From assembly GCA_963702935.1 (NCBI GenBank), contig OY969772.1, positions 3,782,001 through 3,846,000 of the forward strand: a stretch of DNA of 64,000 nt, given 5' to 3'. Under the pieces are notes generated by a model. That model made no database searches, was not told the origin of the DNA, and saw only the letters and a list, made by a program, of their open reading frames with translations. This DNA is from DAOTWA01 sp963702935 (GTDB lineage: Bacteria; Chloroflexota; Anaerolineae; Anaerolineales; Anaerolineaceae). A program made the position numbers and the translations under genes. Of this stretch, positions 28,406-36,393 are shown piece after piece; positions within the stretch are counted from its first letter, which is position 1, and each line of letters opens with the position of its first letter.

Positions 28406-28774
28406 ATGGGTAAATATAATTCGTATATGAAGGAGCAGCCTCCACGGAATGGGCAAAAAGTCCATCCAATCTGGCGCGGGATAGGCTTTGCACTGATGAT
28501 CATCGTGCCCCTCCTCTCCTACGTGGCATCCTTGCTGATCTTGGAGGCAAACAACACCCACCACTGGTTCCCTATTCCGAGTGAATTGATCGCCCATGGG
28601 AGTGATCCCCTTCTCTATACGAAGATATTTATCACGGTCGTACTGTGTATTATCGCATTTGGGGTGTTCAATCTGATTACCGCCATTGCGAATAGCATGT
28701 TTGGTCCGCCTCGTTATGGGCCTATGGATGCTCCGCCGGTGCGCAAGGCGCGGCGAAAGGCTTCCAAACGGTAG
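28406..28774 (+). CDS. Small two-helix membrane protein of unknown function inside the hydroxylase operon
   Basis: A 122-residue protein that I do not recognise. It has two clear membrane helices (IGFALMIIVPLLSYVASLLIL and, near residue 78, FITVVLCIIAFGVFNLITAI) joined by about 35 residues containing HHWFPIPSELI. The C-terminal tail is basic (VRKARRKASKR). It is sandwiched between the [2Fe-2S] and molybdopterin subunit genes with 3-bp and 8-bp gaps, so it is almost certainly co-expressed with them. It could anchor the soluble hydroxylase to the membrane; that is inference only. Confidence 0.8.
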   Translation: MGKYNSYMKEQPPRNGQKVHPIWRGIGFALMIIVPLLSYVASLLILEANNTHHWFPIPSELIAHGSDPLLYTKIFITVVLCIIAFGVFNLITAIANSMFGPPRYGPMDAPPVRKARRKASKR

Positions 28775-28782
28775 GAGAGTTA

Positions 28783-31008
28783 ATGATGGGTTCTGTGGGT
28801 AAATCTGTTCAACGTATCGATGCCCGCGCCAAGGTTACTGGCGAGGCCCTTTATCCTGGGGATATCAATTATCCCAACCAGGTCTATATGAAGATCTTGT
28901 TTGCCCGGCGGCCGCACGCTATCATCCACCGAATCGATCCGTCTGCGGCGGAGGCTATGCCGGGCGTGATCGCCGTCTTTACCGCTAAAGACGTGCCGGT
29001 AAATGAATATGGCCTGGGTATGCCGGACCAGCCCGTGCTGTGCGGCCCCGGCTCCAGCAAGCCCTTCGCCGAGCGGGTACGCTTCGTCGGCGACCAGGTG
29101 GCGTTGGTGATCGCGGAAAGTGAAGAACAGGCAGAGAAAGCCCGTGACCGCATCGTGGTCGAGTACGAGGATCTGCCGGTGATGACCGATCCCCAAGAGG
29201 CCATGCAGCCTGGGGCGCTGCTGCTGCATCCCGATTGGGATTCGAACGTCTTCTGCCATTATCGCATTCGCCAAGGCGACATGGAATCCGGCTTTGCCCA
29301 GGCGGACGTGATCGTGGAAGGGGAATACCATACGCCTGCCCAGGAACATGCTTTCTTGCAGCCCGAAGCCGGGGTGGCCTTCATAGATGAGGAAGGCCGG
29401 GTTACGGTACAGGTCGGCGGGCAATGGACGCACGAAGACCAGGAGCAAATCGCTCACGCGCTCAACCTTCCCGAGGAAAAAGTACGCGTGATTTACCCTG
29501 CTATCGGCGGCGCGTTTGGTGGGCGCGAGGATATGTCTGTGCAGATCGTGCTGGCGTTGGCGGCCCTGCGTTTGCACGAGCGCGGCATCGACCGGCCGGT
29601 CAAGATCATCTGGACGCGGGAAGAGTCGATCATCGGCCACCACAAGCGCCATCCTTTCGTGCTGCGCACGCGCTGGGGCGCCAGGAAGGACGGCAAGCTG
29701 GTCGCCGCTGAGGTAGAAATGGTCGCGGATGGCGGCGCGTATGCTTACACCTCTACCAAGGTGCTGGCGAACGCCACTTTAATGTGCACCGGCCCCTACG
29801 TGATTCCCAATGTCAAAGTGGATGCGTATGCCGTCTACACCAACAACCTGCCGAACGGCGCTTTTCGCGGCTTTGGCGGGCCGCAGGGCCTTTTCGCCGC
29901 CGAATCACAGATGAATAAGCTGGCCGAGCTTCTAGGGATAGATCCGGTCGAGATCCGCCAGCGTAACTTGCTCAGGGAAGGCGACCTGCTTTCGGTCGGC
30001 ACACCCCTACCCAAGGGGGTGAGCATCGTCCAGGTGGTGGAGCACGCCGCTAAAGCGGCGGGATGGGAGCCAACCTCACAGGGTTGGGCGCGGAAGAACG
30101 GATTGGGCTACGCAGTTCCCGGCCACCCCAATTTGAGGCGCGGCGTGGGCATTGCCTGTGGTTATAAGAACGTGGGCTTTTCCTTTGGCGCCCCCGAGCT
30201 TTCGGTGGCTACTATCGAGATCCAGGGGAACGCAGACATAGAGCGCGTGGTGCTATACCACGCCGCCGCAGAAGTCGGCCAGGGATCCCACACCGTGCTT
30301 GCGCAGATGGCGGCGGAAGCCGTCAACGTGCCCTTCGAGAAGGTCGAATTAGTAGCTTCTGATACGGCTTCCTCTCGCACCTCCGGCAGCGTTTCGGCCT
30401 CGCGCATGACCTTCATGGCCGGGAATTCGATTCGCGGCGCGGCGGCGGCTGCGTTAGAAAAATGGAAAAATGAGGAACGTCCGGCGATAGCCACCTATGA
30501 GTACCGTCCTCCCAGGACCACACCCTTCGACCCGCAAACCGGAAAATCCGAACCGAACTTCTCTTACGGGTACGTAGCCGAGGCGGCTGAAGTGGAGGTG
30601 GACGTAGAAACCGGCCAGGTGCGCCTGCTCGACCTGTATTGTGCGGACGACGTTGGCCGCTCCATCAACCCTCAGCTCGTGCAAGGACAGGTCGAAGGGG
30701 CCGTCGTCCAGGCTGCCGGTTACGCGCTCCTGGAGAACCTGGTGCAAAAGGATGGCTATACCCTGAGCAATACCTTTTCGACTTACCTGATCCCCACCGT
30801 TTTGGATATTCCTGAAAAGGTCGAATCCCTCGTCCTGGAATACGCCGACCCGATCGGCCCCTTCGGCGCGCGCGGAATGGGGGAGATGCCTTTCTTGCCC
30901 CTGGTCCCGGCGGTCACGGCGGCCGTCCACGCGGCTACAGGCGTGTGGATCGACGAGTTCCCGCTCACGCCGGAACGGGTCTTGCAGCACCTGTCTAAGT
31001 CAAAATAA
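28783..31008 (+). CDS. Molybdopterin (XdhA/CoxL-type) subunit, set B
   Basis: A 741-residue catalytic subunit. GGAFGGREDMS is the cofactor loop, GAFRGFGGPQGLFAAES the mid-domain loop, and ARGMGEMPFLP near the C-terminus holds the likely base Glu. As in set A, the CO dehydrogenase loop AYRCSFR is absent, so the substrate is probably a purine-like heterocycle or aldehyde. It begins ATGATGGG at 28783 after GGAGAG. A hairpin and the yqeB-type gene follow. Confidence 0.94.
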   Translation: MMGSVGKSVQRIDARAKVTGEALYPGDINYPNQVYMKILFARRPHAIIHRIDPSAAEAMPGVIAVFTAKDVPVNEYGLGMPDQPVLCGPGSSKPFAERVRFVGDQVALVIAESEEQAEKARDRIVVEYEDLPVMTDPQEAMQPGALLLHPDWDSNVFCHYRIRQGDMESGFAQADVIVEGEYHTPAQEHAFLQPEAGVAFIDEEGRVTVQVGGQWTHEDQEQIAHALNLPEEKVRVIYPAIGGAFGGREDMSVQIVLALAALRLHERGIDRPVKIIWTREESIIGHHKRHPFVLRTRWGARKDGKLVAAEVEMVADGGAYAYTSTKVLANATLMCTGPYVIPNVKVDAYAVYTNNLPNGAFRGFGGPQGLFAAESQMNKLAELLGIDPVEIRQRNLLREGDLLSVGTPLPKGVSIVQVVEHAAKAAGWEPTSQGWARKNGLGYAVPGHPNLRRGVGIACGYKNVGFSFGAPELSVATIEIQGNADIERVVLYHAAAEVGQGSHTVLAQMAAEAVNVPFEKVELVASDTASSRTSGSVSASRMTFMAGNSIRGAAAAALEKWKNEERPAIATYEYRPPRTTPFDPQTGKSEPNFSYGYVAEAAEVEVDVETGQVRLLDLYCADDVGRSINPQLVQGQVEGAVVQAAGYALLENLVQKDGYTLSNTFSTYLIPTVLDIPEKVESLVLEYADPIGPFGARGMGEMPFLPLVPAVTAAVHAATGVWIDEFPLTPERVLQHLSKSK

Positions 31009-31018
31009 ACCAGCCTGG

Positions 31019-31059
31019 GGGGCCTTTCGGCGAGGATGTCATGCCTCGGGAAAGGCCCC
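31019..31059 (+). promoter_or_regulatory. Long hairpin between the molybdopterin subunit and yqeB
   Basis: Two perfectly nested stems (31019-31028 with 31050-31059; 31031-31035 with 31044-31048) close an 8-base loop. There is no T run after it. It buries an ATG at 31036 together with its GAGG, so translation of yqeB from 31072 is more likely. It may set the expression ratio between catalytic subunit and maturation genes. Confidence 0.55.
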
Positions 31060-31071
31060 GCCTCTGCAATC

Positions 31072-31887
31072 ATGCCTATGCCTGAAATGGTGCTTATTCG
31101 TGGTGGGGGTGACCTGGCAAGCGGGGTCGTTTTGCGCTTATTCCGGGCCGGCCTGCGCGTCGTCGTAACGGAGGTAGCACGGCCTCTGGCGGTGCGCCGC
31201 ACGGTCTCCTTTGCCCAGGTTATCTACCAAAACGAAGTCAACATAGAAGAAGTGAAGGCCCGCCTGGTGGAAACTCCCCGGCAGGTGCTCGAATCCCTGG
31301 AGCACGGCATCCTGCCCGTGATCGTGGACCCGCCTGCCAGCATTCGCCAGACGCTGCGTCCTATCGTCTTGGTGGATGCGCGCATGACCAAGCGCCTCCC
31401 CGATCTGGGACGAGAGGCGGCTGAATTCGTGGTTGGGTTAGGCCCCGGCTTCGTGGCCGGAGAAAATTGCCATGCGGTGGTGGAAACCGTGCGCGGCCCC
31501 TTCCTCGGGCGGGTGATCTGGCAGGGATCGGCGGAGCCGGACACGGGCTTGCCCGATACGGTGGCCAACCACCAGGCGGATCGCGTCTTGCGGGCGCCTG
31601 CGGATGGCATCTTTCAGGCGTACGTTAAAATCGGCGACACCCTCGAAGCCGGCCAGGTAGTGGCTGAAATAGACGGGAAGACGATTCGCGCTCCTTTCAA
31701 AGGCATCCTGCGCGGGTTGATCCAGCCGGGCTTGCAGGTGTCGTGCGGGCTGAAGGTCGGCGATATCGATCCACGCCTGGACCCGCGCCTGTGCGGCCTG
31801 GTTTCTGACAAGGCTCTGGCCGTGGGCGGAGGAGTGATGGAGGCCATCATGAGCTATCCGGAACTCCGCAAACGTCTGTGGAGCTGA
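31072..31887 (+). CDS. yqeB: YqeB/EF2563-type selenium-dependent molybdenum hydroxylase system protein
   Basis: A 271-residue protein recognised by MVLIRGGGDLASGVVLRLFRAG at the start, IPVIVDPPASI-like text in the middle (ILPVIVDPPASIRQ), and VVGLGPGFVAGENCHAVVET. The tail holds a biotinyl-like fold (PADGIFQAYVKIGDTLEAGQ). The family occurs with SelD in genomes that lack selenocysteine or selenouridine, which implies a labile selenium cofactor on molybdenum hydroxylases. ATG 31072 is preferred over 31036, which lies inside the hairpin. Confidence 0.9.
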   Translation: MPMPEMVLIRGGGDLASGVVLRLFRAGLRVVVTEVARPLAVRRTVSFAQVIYQNEVNIEEVKARLVETPRQVLESLEHGILPVIVDPPASIRQTLRPIVLVDARMTKRLPDLGREAAEFVVGLGPGFVAGENCHAVVETVRGPFLGRVIWQGSAEPDTGLPDTVANHQADRVLRAPADGIFQAYVKIGDTLEAGQVVAEIDGKTIRAPFKGILRGLIQPGLQVSCGLKVGDIDPRLDPRLCGLVSDKALAVGGGVMEAIMSYPELRKRLWS

Positions 31888-31892
31888 GCCAC

Positions 31893-33242
31893 ATGCACCT
31901 GGCCCAGGCGCTGCGCTTAGCGGGTCTCCCACGGGTGGCATTGGTGGGGGCGGGGGGCAAGAGCACCGCTATGTACCAGCTCGCGCGCCAGCTCTCCCCA
32001 CCCGTTATCGTCACCGCCACGACGCACCTGAGCCGCAAGCAGCTCCAATGGGCAGATCGCCACATCGTGCTGATGCATTCAGACGAGGTGAACCGGCTCG
32101 ATCTTTCTGAGGACGTGACCGTGCTGACCGGGCCGCTCGCGCCGGGGGAGCGCACGGTCGGGCTGGAAGGGGAGACGCTCGAGCGGGTGAAGCAATACGC
32201 CGACCAGCGCGGCATCCCCTTGATCCTCGAAGCCGACGGCTCGCGTATGCTCCCCCTCAAGGCGCCCGCCGCGCACGAGCCGGTCCTGCCCGCCTGGGTG
32301 GATACGGTCGTGGTCGTGGTGGGCCTGTCTGCGGTGGGAAAACCGCTGGCAGCCGGGTGGGTACACCGCGCGGAGGTCTTTTCGCAACTGGCCGGCCTGG
32401 AGCCGGGCGAGGAGATCACCTGGGAGGCGCTCGGGCGGATGCTCACCCACCCTCAAGGAGGCCTCAAGAATATCCCCCCAGGGGCCAGGCGGGTGGCGCT
32501 GCTGAACCAGGCCGATACGCCGGCGCTTCAGGCGCAGGCGCAAGCCCTGGCGGAGCGACTGATTCCCGATTACGACATGGCCCTGGTGGCTTCTCTGCGG
32601 GAGGCTGAGGAGCGTGGACAGGAGAGCGCCCCGGGCGAGGGCGTTGTGCAGGCCGTCTACGAGCCGCTGGCGGGGGTCATCCTGGCGGCAGGGGGATCGC
32701 AGCGCCTGGGGAGGCCCAAGCAAACTCTATTGTGGCGCGGCCAGCCCCTGGTGCGCCACGTGGCCCAAACGGCCTTGAAGGCCGGCCTGTCTCCCGTGGT
32801 GGTGGTCACCGGCGCGGCGCGCGCAGAGGTCGAGCGGGCGGTGGAAGGCTTGCCCGTGCGCCTGGTTCACAACCCGGAATGGCAGGCGGGTCAGAGCTCG
32901 TCGCTGAAGATTGGACTCCAGGAGCTGCCGCCTGAGACCGGAGCGACCTTCTTCCTGCTCGCGGACCAGCCGCAAGTGCCGCCAACCCTGTTATGGAGCA
33001 TGATCGAGACGCATCGCAAGAGCGCCGCGCCGCTGATCGCGCCCCAGGTGGAGGGGCGGCGGGCCAACCCGGTGCTCTTCGATCGCGTGACCTTTCCCGA
33101 TCTTTCCGGCCTGAGCGGGGATACGGGCGGACGGGCGCTCTTTGCCCGTTATCCGGTCTCCTGGGTGCTTTGGAACGACGCCAGCTTGCTCCTGGACGTG
33201 GATACGCCCGAAGACTACCAGCGCCTGTTGCAAATCCAATGA
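31893..33242 (+). CDS. yqeC: YqeC-MocA fusion, selenium/molybdenum cofactor maturation
   Basis: A ~449-residue fusion. Residues ~1-250 are YqeC, with a P-loop-like VGAGGKSTAMYQLARQL, TATTHL and ILEADGSRMLPLKAPA. Residues ~255-449 are a MocA-type nucleotidyltransferase (GVILAAGGSQRLGRPKQTL, LADQPQVPPTLL). MocA-type enzymes make molybdopterin cytosine dinucleotide, the cofactor of many such hydroxylases. It overlaps the yqeB stop if GTG 31878 is used; ATG 31893 has GGAG nine bases upstream. YqeC and MocA are usually separate genes. Confidence 0.92.
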   Translation: MHLAQALRLAGLPRVALVGAGGKSTAMYQLARQLSPPVIVTATTHLSRKQLQWADRHIVLMHSDEVNRLDLSEDVTVLTGPLAPGERTVGLEGETLERVKQYADQRGIPLILEADGSRMLPLKAPAAHEPVLPAWVDTVVVVVGLSAVGKPLAAGWVHRAEVFSQLAGLEPGEEITWEALGRMLTHPQGGLKNIPPGARRVALLNQADTPALQAQAQALAERLIPDYDMALVASLREAEERGQESAPGEGVVQAVYEPLAGVILAAGGSQRLGRPKQTLLWRGQPLVRHVAQTALKAGLSPVVVVTGAARAEVERAVEGLPVRLVHNPEWQAGQSSSLKIGLQELPPETGATFFLLADQPQVPPTLLWSMIETHRKSAAPLIAPQVEGRRANPVLFDRVTFPDLSGLSGDTGGRALFARYPVSWVLWNDASLLLDVDTPEDYQRLLQIQ

Positions 33243-33261
33243 GCTGAGGGAGGTGGATAGG

Positions 33262-33870
33262 ATGACCCAGGCAACCAACTCTGAAAGAATAGCTGCGGTG
33301 GTGCTGGCTGCCGGCCTTTCCACGCGCATGGGCAGCCCCAAGATGGCGCTGCCCTGGGGCAAGAGCACTATCATCGGCCAGGTAGTGGGGGTGTTGCTGC
33401 AAGCCGGCGTGGCGGAGATCGTGGTGGTGACCGGCGGGGCGCGCCAGCAGGTGCAGGAAGCGTTGCAGGGCCAGGCGGTGCGCATCGTGTTCAACCCGGG
33501 GTACGCGGATGGGGAGATGCTGCGCTCGCTGCAGGTGGGCCTCCAGGCGCTGCCCGAGGACGTGGAAGCGGCCCTGGTGGTGTTGGGCGATCAGCCTCAG
33601 ATCGAGGCAGGCGTGGTGAGGGCGGTAGCGACGGCCAGGCCGACCGGCGCCGGGCGCCTGGTCATCCCCAGCTTCCACATGAAGCGCGGGCATCCCTGGC
33701 GACTGCCGCGGGCGCTGTGGGAGGAAGTGTTGGCGCTGCGCCCCCCGCATACGCTGCGCGACCTCCTCAATCGGCACACCGCTGCTATCGATTACCTGGA
33801 AGTGGATACGCCCAGCATCTTGCAGGACCTGGATACGCCCGAGCAGTATCGACAACAGAAACCTGAATAG
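33262..33870 (+). CDS. mocA: Second MocA-type molybdenum cofactor cytidylyltransferase
   Basis: A 202-residue stand-alone NTP-transferase: VVLAAGLSTRMGSPKMALPWG, VTGGARQQVQEAL, LVVLGDQPQIEAGVV and the terminal DLDTPEQY. Its similarity to the C-terminal half of the preceding fusion suggests a duplication. ATG 33262 was chosen since upstream codons overlap the previous gene in another frame. It ends directly at a repeat copy (33871). Confidence 0.93.
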   Translation: MTQATNSERIAAVVLAAGLSTRMGSPKMALPWGKSTIIGQVVGVLLQAGVAEIVVVTGGARQQVQEALQGQAVRIVFNPGYADGEMLRSLQVGLQALPEDVEAALVVLGDQPQIEAGVVRAVATARPTGAGRLVIPSFHMKRGHPWRLPRALWEEVLALRPPHTLRDLLNRHTAAIDYLEVDTPSILQDLDTPEQYRQQKPE

Positions 33871-34007
33871 GACGCGGAATAACGCTGAGAACGCGGATTT
33901 TTTATCAAATGTAAGAATGGTCTCAGTTCAGGAAAAGCACTTAGTTGTTGCATAACCGGGTGTTTATAAAGGGGACGCGGAGTAACGCTGAAAACGCGGA
34001 TTTTTTT
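33871..34007. repeat. Two direct repeats downstream of mocA
   Basis: A 34-bp unit occurs at 33871-33904 and again at 33974-34007. It consists of GACGCGGA, then ACGCTGA, then ACGCGGATTTTTT. An inverted shorter relative lies at 34476-34493, next to the start of the GxxExxY gene. The first copy begins on the base after the mocA stop. Confidence 0.8.
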
Positions 34008-34043
34008 GTTCTACTGGGTGGAATAGTGGTTACGGCGTTTTCT

Positions 34044-34475
34044 TTACTTCCAGGTGATAGTTTTGCGGTCGTTGTCGAAGACTTTGCGCCGAAATTCGGG
34101 CTTGGGACCGAAGTTGAGTAATAAGCCCACTTCGTGCGGAGTGGCCCGTAAATAGTTCAATAGCTGAGCCTCATGTTCACTAGCGATTCGCGAGCAAGCT
34201 TTGAGTTCCACGATGACCGTTTCATTCACCAGAAAATCGTCGTAGTATTCACCTACCTCCTGCTCCTGAAAAAAGACAGCGATCCGGCTCTGTTGTTGAA
34301 CCTCCAGCCCCATTTTCTGGAGGGCGATACACATCGCATTTTCATAGACCTTCTCCAAGAACCCGTATCCCAATTGCGGATAGACGACCTTGAAGAACGC
34401 ATAGAGGATCTTATTGGTGATGTCTTTATGCTTGAGCTCGATAATAGGTTTGTCACATTGTTTTTCAGTGTTCAT
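34044..34475 (-). CDS. GxxExxY family protein
   Basis: A 143-residue protein with the motif GYGFLEKVYENAM near residue 36, which names the GxxExxY family. YYDDFLVNETVIVELKAC follows and resembles the PD-(D/E)xK nuclease core (D, then ExK). The family is often found near dispersed repeats and its role is unknown; nuclease activity is a prediction. The gene sits between repeat copies and runs against the flanking island. Confidence 0.9.
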   Translation of the reverse strand: MNTEKQCDKPIIELKHKDITNKILYAFFKVVYPQLGYGFLEKVYENAMCIALQKMGLEVQQQSRIAVFFQEQEVGEYYDDFLVNETVIVELKACSRIASEHEAQLLNYLRATPHEVGLLLNFGPKPEFRRKVFDNDRKTITWK

Positions 34476-34527
34476 CTGCGCTCGTCCGCGTCCTAATCTG
34501 GTGGGCTGAGTAGTAGCAATGCGTAAC

Positions 34528-35688
34528 TCACTTAAGCAGGGTTTGCACGGCAGCCTGCATGATGGCGGCGTCGCCCTGGTCGTCGGGGATGGAGACGTCC
34601 GGCTGCAAGCCCTTTCCTTCGAGCTGGCCCTGGTAGCCGGGAATCCACCACTTGGCGGCGGTGATGTGCAAACTCCCGCCGCCTTGCAGGTCGAAGATCA
34701 ACTGGATGGTATCCTTGCCATAGCTGGGCGAGCCGACCAGTTCGGCGCGCCCGCGCGTCTGCAAGGAGCCGGCGACGATCTCGGCGGCGCTGGCCGTGTT
34801 GTGGTTGATCAGGATCACCAGCGGCAGATCGGCGTAAGGCCCGGGCGTTTCCACGTTGAAGGTCTCCACCGGCTTATCCTTGTATTGCTGCTGGATCACC
34901 TCGCCGTCCTTCAGGAACAGGCGCGCCACGTCCACCCCGGTTGCCAGCAGCCCCCCGCCGTTGTTGCGCAGGTCGAGGATGAAATGCGTGGCGCCGCGGC
35001 TTTGCAGATCGGCGATGGCCTGCTTGATCTCGTCCGGGGTGGTGGCGGCGATGATGTTGACCTGGATTACGCCCACGCGGCCGTCCAGGGTGGACAGGTT
35101 CCAGGTCACCGAGGGCAGCGGCACGTCCTGGCGTTTGGCCGAGATTACCTGGGGGGCGTAATCCGGCGCGCGCCCGATCATGACGGCCACGCTCTGCCCG
35201 ACCGGCCCGCGCAGGGCGGCCTGCACTGCGGCGCTATCCGAAGCGGGCGTGATTTCCAGGTCGTCCACTTTGAGGAGGCGGTCGCTTTCGCGGATGCCGG
35301 CTTTCTGGGCGGGCGAATCGGGGTAGGGGAAGAGCAGGTAATTTCCCTGGGCGTCTTGCTCGATGCGCACGCCGATGCCGCCGAAGTGCCCCTGAAGCTG
35401 GTCGCTTTGCAGCTCGGCTTGCGGCGGGTCGAGGAGGAGGGTGTAGGGGTCGTTATAGGCCTCCAACATACCGCGGATCATGCCGTACTCCAGCCGGGTA
35501 GGAGCGGGCAGGGGGTTCAGGGCGTTTTGCTGGAGCAAGCCCCTGGCTTCTTTGAGGATGGCCAGGTCGCCGGACTGGCTGTCTAACAAGGCGCGTCCGT
35601 AGAAGCCGCTCAGAAAGGCCAGGATCAGGGCGGTGACGAGCAGCGATACGGTCAGGATGTCGCGTTTCTGGAATCGGGGGGAGCGCAT
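34528..35688 (-). CDS. S41 carboxy-terminal processing protease (CtpA-like)
   Basis: A 386-residue secreted or membrane-anchored serine protease. A hydrophobic helix (ILTVSLLVTALILAFLSGFY) is followed by an N-terminal helical domain, a PDZ domain (GIGVRIEQ...SPAQKAGIRESDRLLKV) and the protease core. The Ser/Lys dyad is in GSPSYGKDTIQ; the usual core motif there is G-x-x-S-x-G-K-G. LRNNGGGLLATGV and NHNTASAAEIVAG match the family. It probably trims extracytoplasmic proteins. Confidence 0.93.
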   Translation of the reverse strand: MRSPRFQKRDILTVSLLVTALILAFLSGFYGRALLDSQSGDLAILKEARGLLQQNALNPLPAPTRLEYGMIRGMLEAYNDPYTLLLDPPQAELQSDQLQGHFGGIGVRIEQDAQGNYLLFPYPDSPAQKAGIRESDRLLKVDDLEITPASDSAAVQAALRGPVGQSVAVMIGRAPDYAPQVISAKRQDVPLPSVTWNLSTLDGRVGVIQVNIIAATTPDEIKQAIADLQSRGATHFILDLRNNGGGLLATGVDVARLFLKDGEVIQQQYKDKPVETFNVETPGPYADLPLVILINHNTASAAEIVAGSLQTRGRAELVGSPSYGKDTIQLIFDLQGGGSLHITAAKWWIPGYQGQLEGKGLQPDVSIPDDQGDAAIMQAAVQTLLK

Positions 35689-35750
35689 TTTAGATCTTTG
35701 ACCTCTTTACTGCGAAGAGTTAAGGGTTTATCGGAGTTCACTCCAGAGAG

Positions 35751-35908
35751 TTCACCACAGAGGCGCGGAGGACACAGAGGATTCTTGCAGAGAGAGAAAA
35801 CTCTGTGGCCTTTGTGCCTCTGTGGTGGGGTGTTTTCAATATACCAGGCGCAGAAGATTCTTTCAGAAAGAGAAAACCCTGTGTCCTCTGTGGTTCTGTG
35901 GTGAGCCA
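35751..35908. repeat. Short direct and inverted repeats upstream of the S41 gene
   Basis: Copies of a 47-bp unit lie at 35781-35827 and 35857-35903 in direct orientation. The right end of each (CTCTGTGGTG type) is the near-complement of CACCACAGAGG at 35753-35763. The unit resembles palindromic repeats that are dispersed in many Chloroflexota and cyanobacterial genomes. No gene lies between 35689 and 36066. Confidence 0.8.
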
Positions 35909-36066
35909 ATAGCTACACTGAAGGAGCGTTCCATCTCTGCTAAAAGTGTAGCCGGAAATCATCAATTTGTCAGCATGATTCGGGATTTTAGGTTATAATG
36001 CCATGGATCGTATCGGAAATGTCCTTGACAAGGAGGCCAACGGCTTTGAAATCTTAGGGGAAAGCC

Positions 36067-36270
36067 AGCGCATGGCCCGGCCGCAAGCGCTCTAGCGAAC
36101 GGCGGCAGGGTGACGAGGATGAGGGTTCTCCACCGCAGGGTGGAGTTAACCGGAGCACCGCCAGGTTGCCAACCTTGGCGCCGGGAAAATCGAGAGATCA
36201 GCGGAAGCCCTCCGGATACACAAGCAGTATCTGTTATCTTTCCCTCCAGTGAACAGGTGAACATCATCGT
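36067..36270 (+). ncRNA. glmS ribozyme/riboswitch
   Basis: The self-cleaving RNA that senses glucosamine-6-phosphate lies upstream of glmS. The cleavage site is likely between A36067 and G36068 (A|GCGC). Core signatures are TGACGAGG at 36111-36118 and ATCGAGAGATCAGCGG at 36189-36204. GAGGG at 36121-36125 pairs with CCCTC at 36208-36212, and a P4-like AACAGGTGAACATCATCG follows near 36252. A 61-nt insertion (36128-36188) with two hairpins separates GGGTT from ATCGAG, which are adjacent in textbook examples. Downstream, 36271-36393 is leader with one small hairpin (CTGCGTC/GACGCAG). Confidence 0.85.
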
Positions 36271-36393
36271 AGCAAAAGCTGCGTCTCAGGACGCAGGGGT
36301 GCGGTATTTTAACGCATCGATCGGAGAGGTTGGGTGCAGTTTGCCCCAATCCTGTTGACCGTAGATAGCGCTTCTAACCCTATTGGAGGAAAC

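Noticed and set aside
23181..31008. Aerobic CO dehydrogenase (CoxMSL)
   Set aside because: The form I active-site loop AYRCSFR is absent from both Mo subunits; AFRGYG and AFRGFG are present instead, and SsnA/YqeB/YqeC neighbours point to a purine-type hydroxylase.
34519..35586. A 355-codon open frame on the plus strand
   Set aside because: It lies entirely antisense to the S41 protease, whose PDZ and catalytic motifs are clear; the frame is a by-product of GC-rich codon bias.
35751..35908. CRISPR array
   Set aside because: Only two direct units with a palindromic, not spacer-like, arrangement, and no cas genes in the window.
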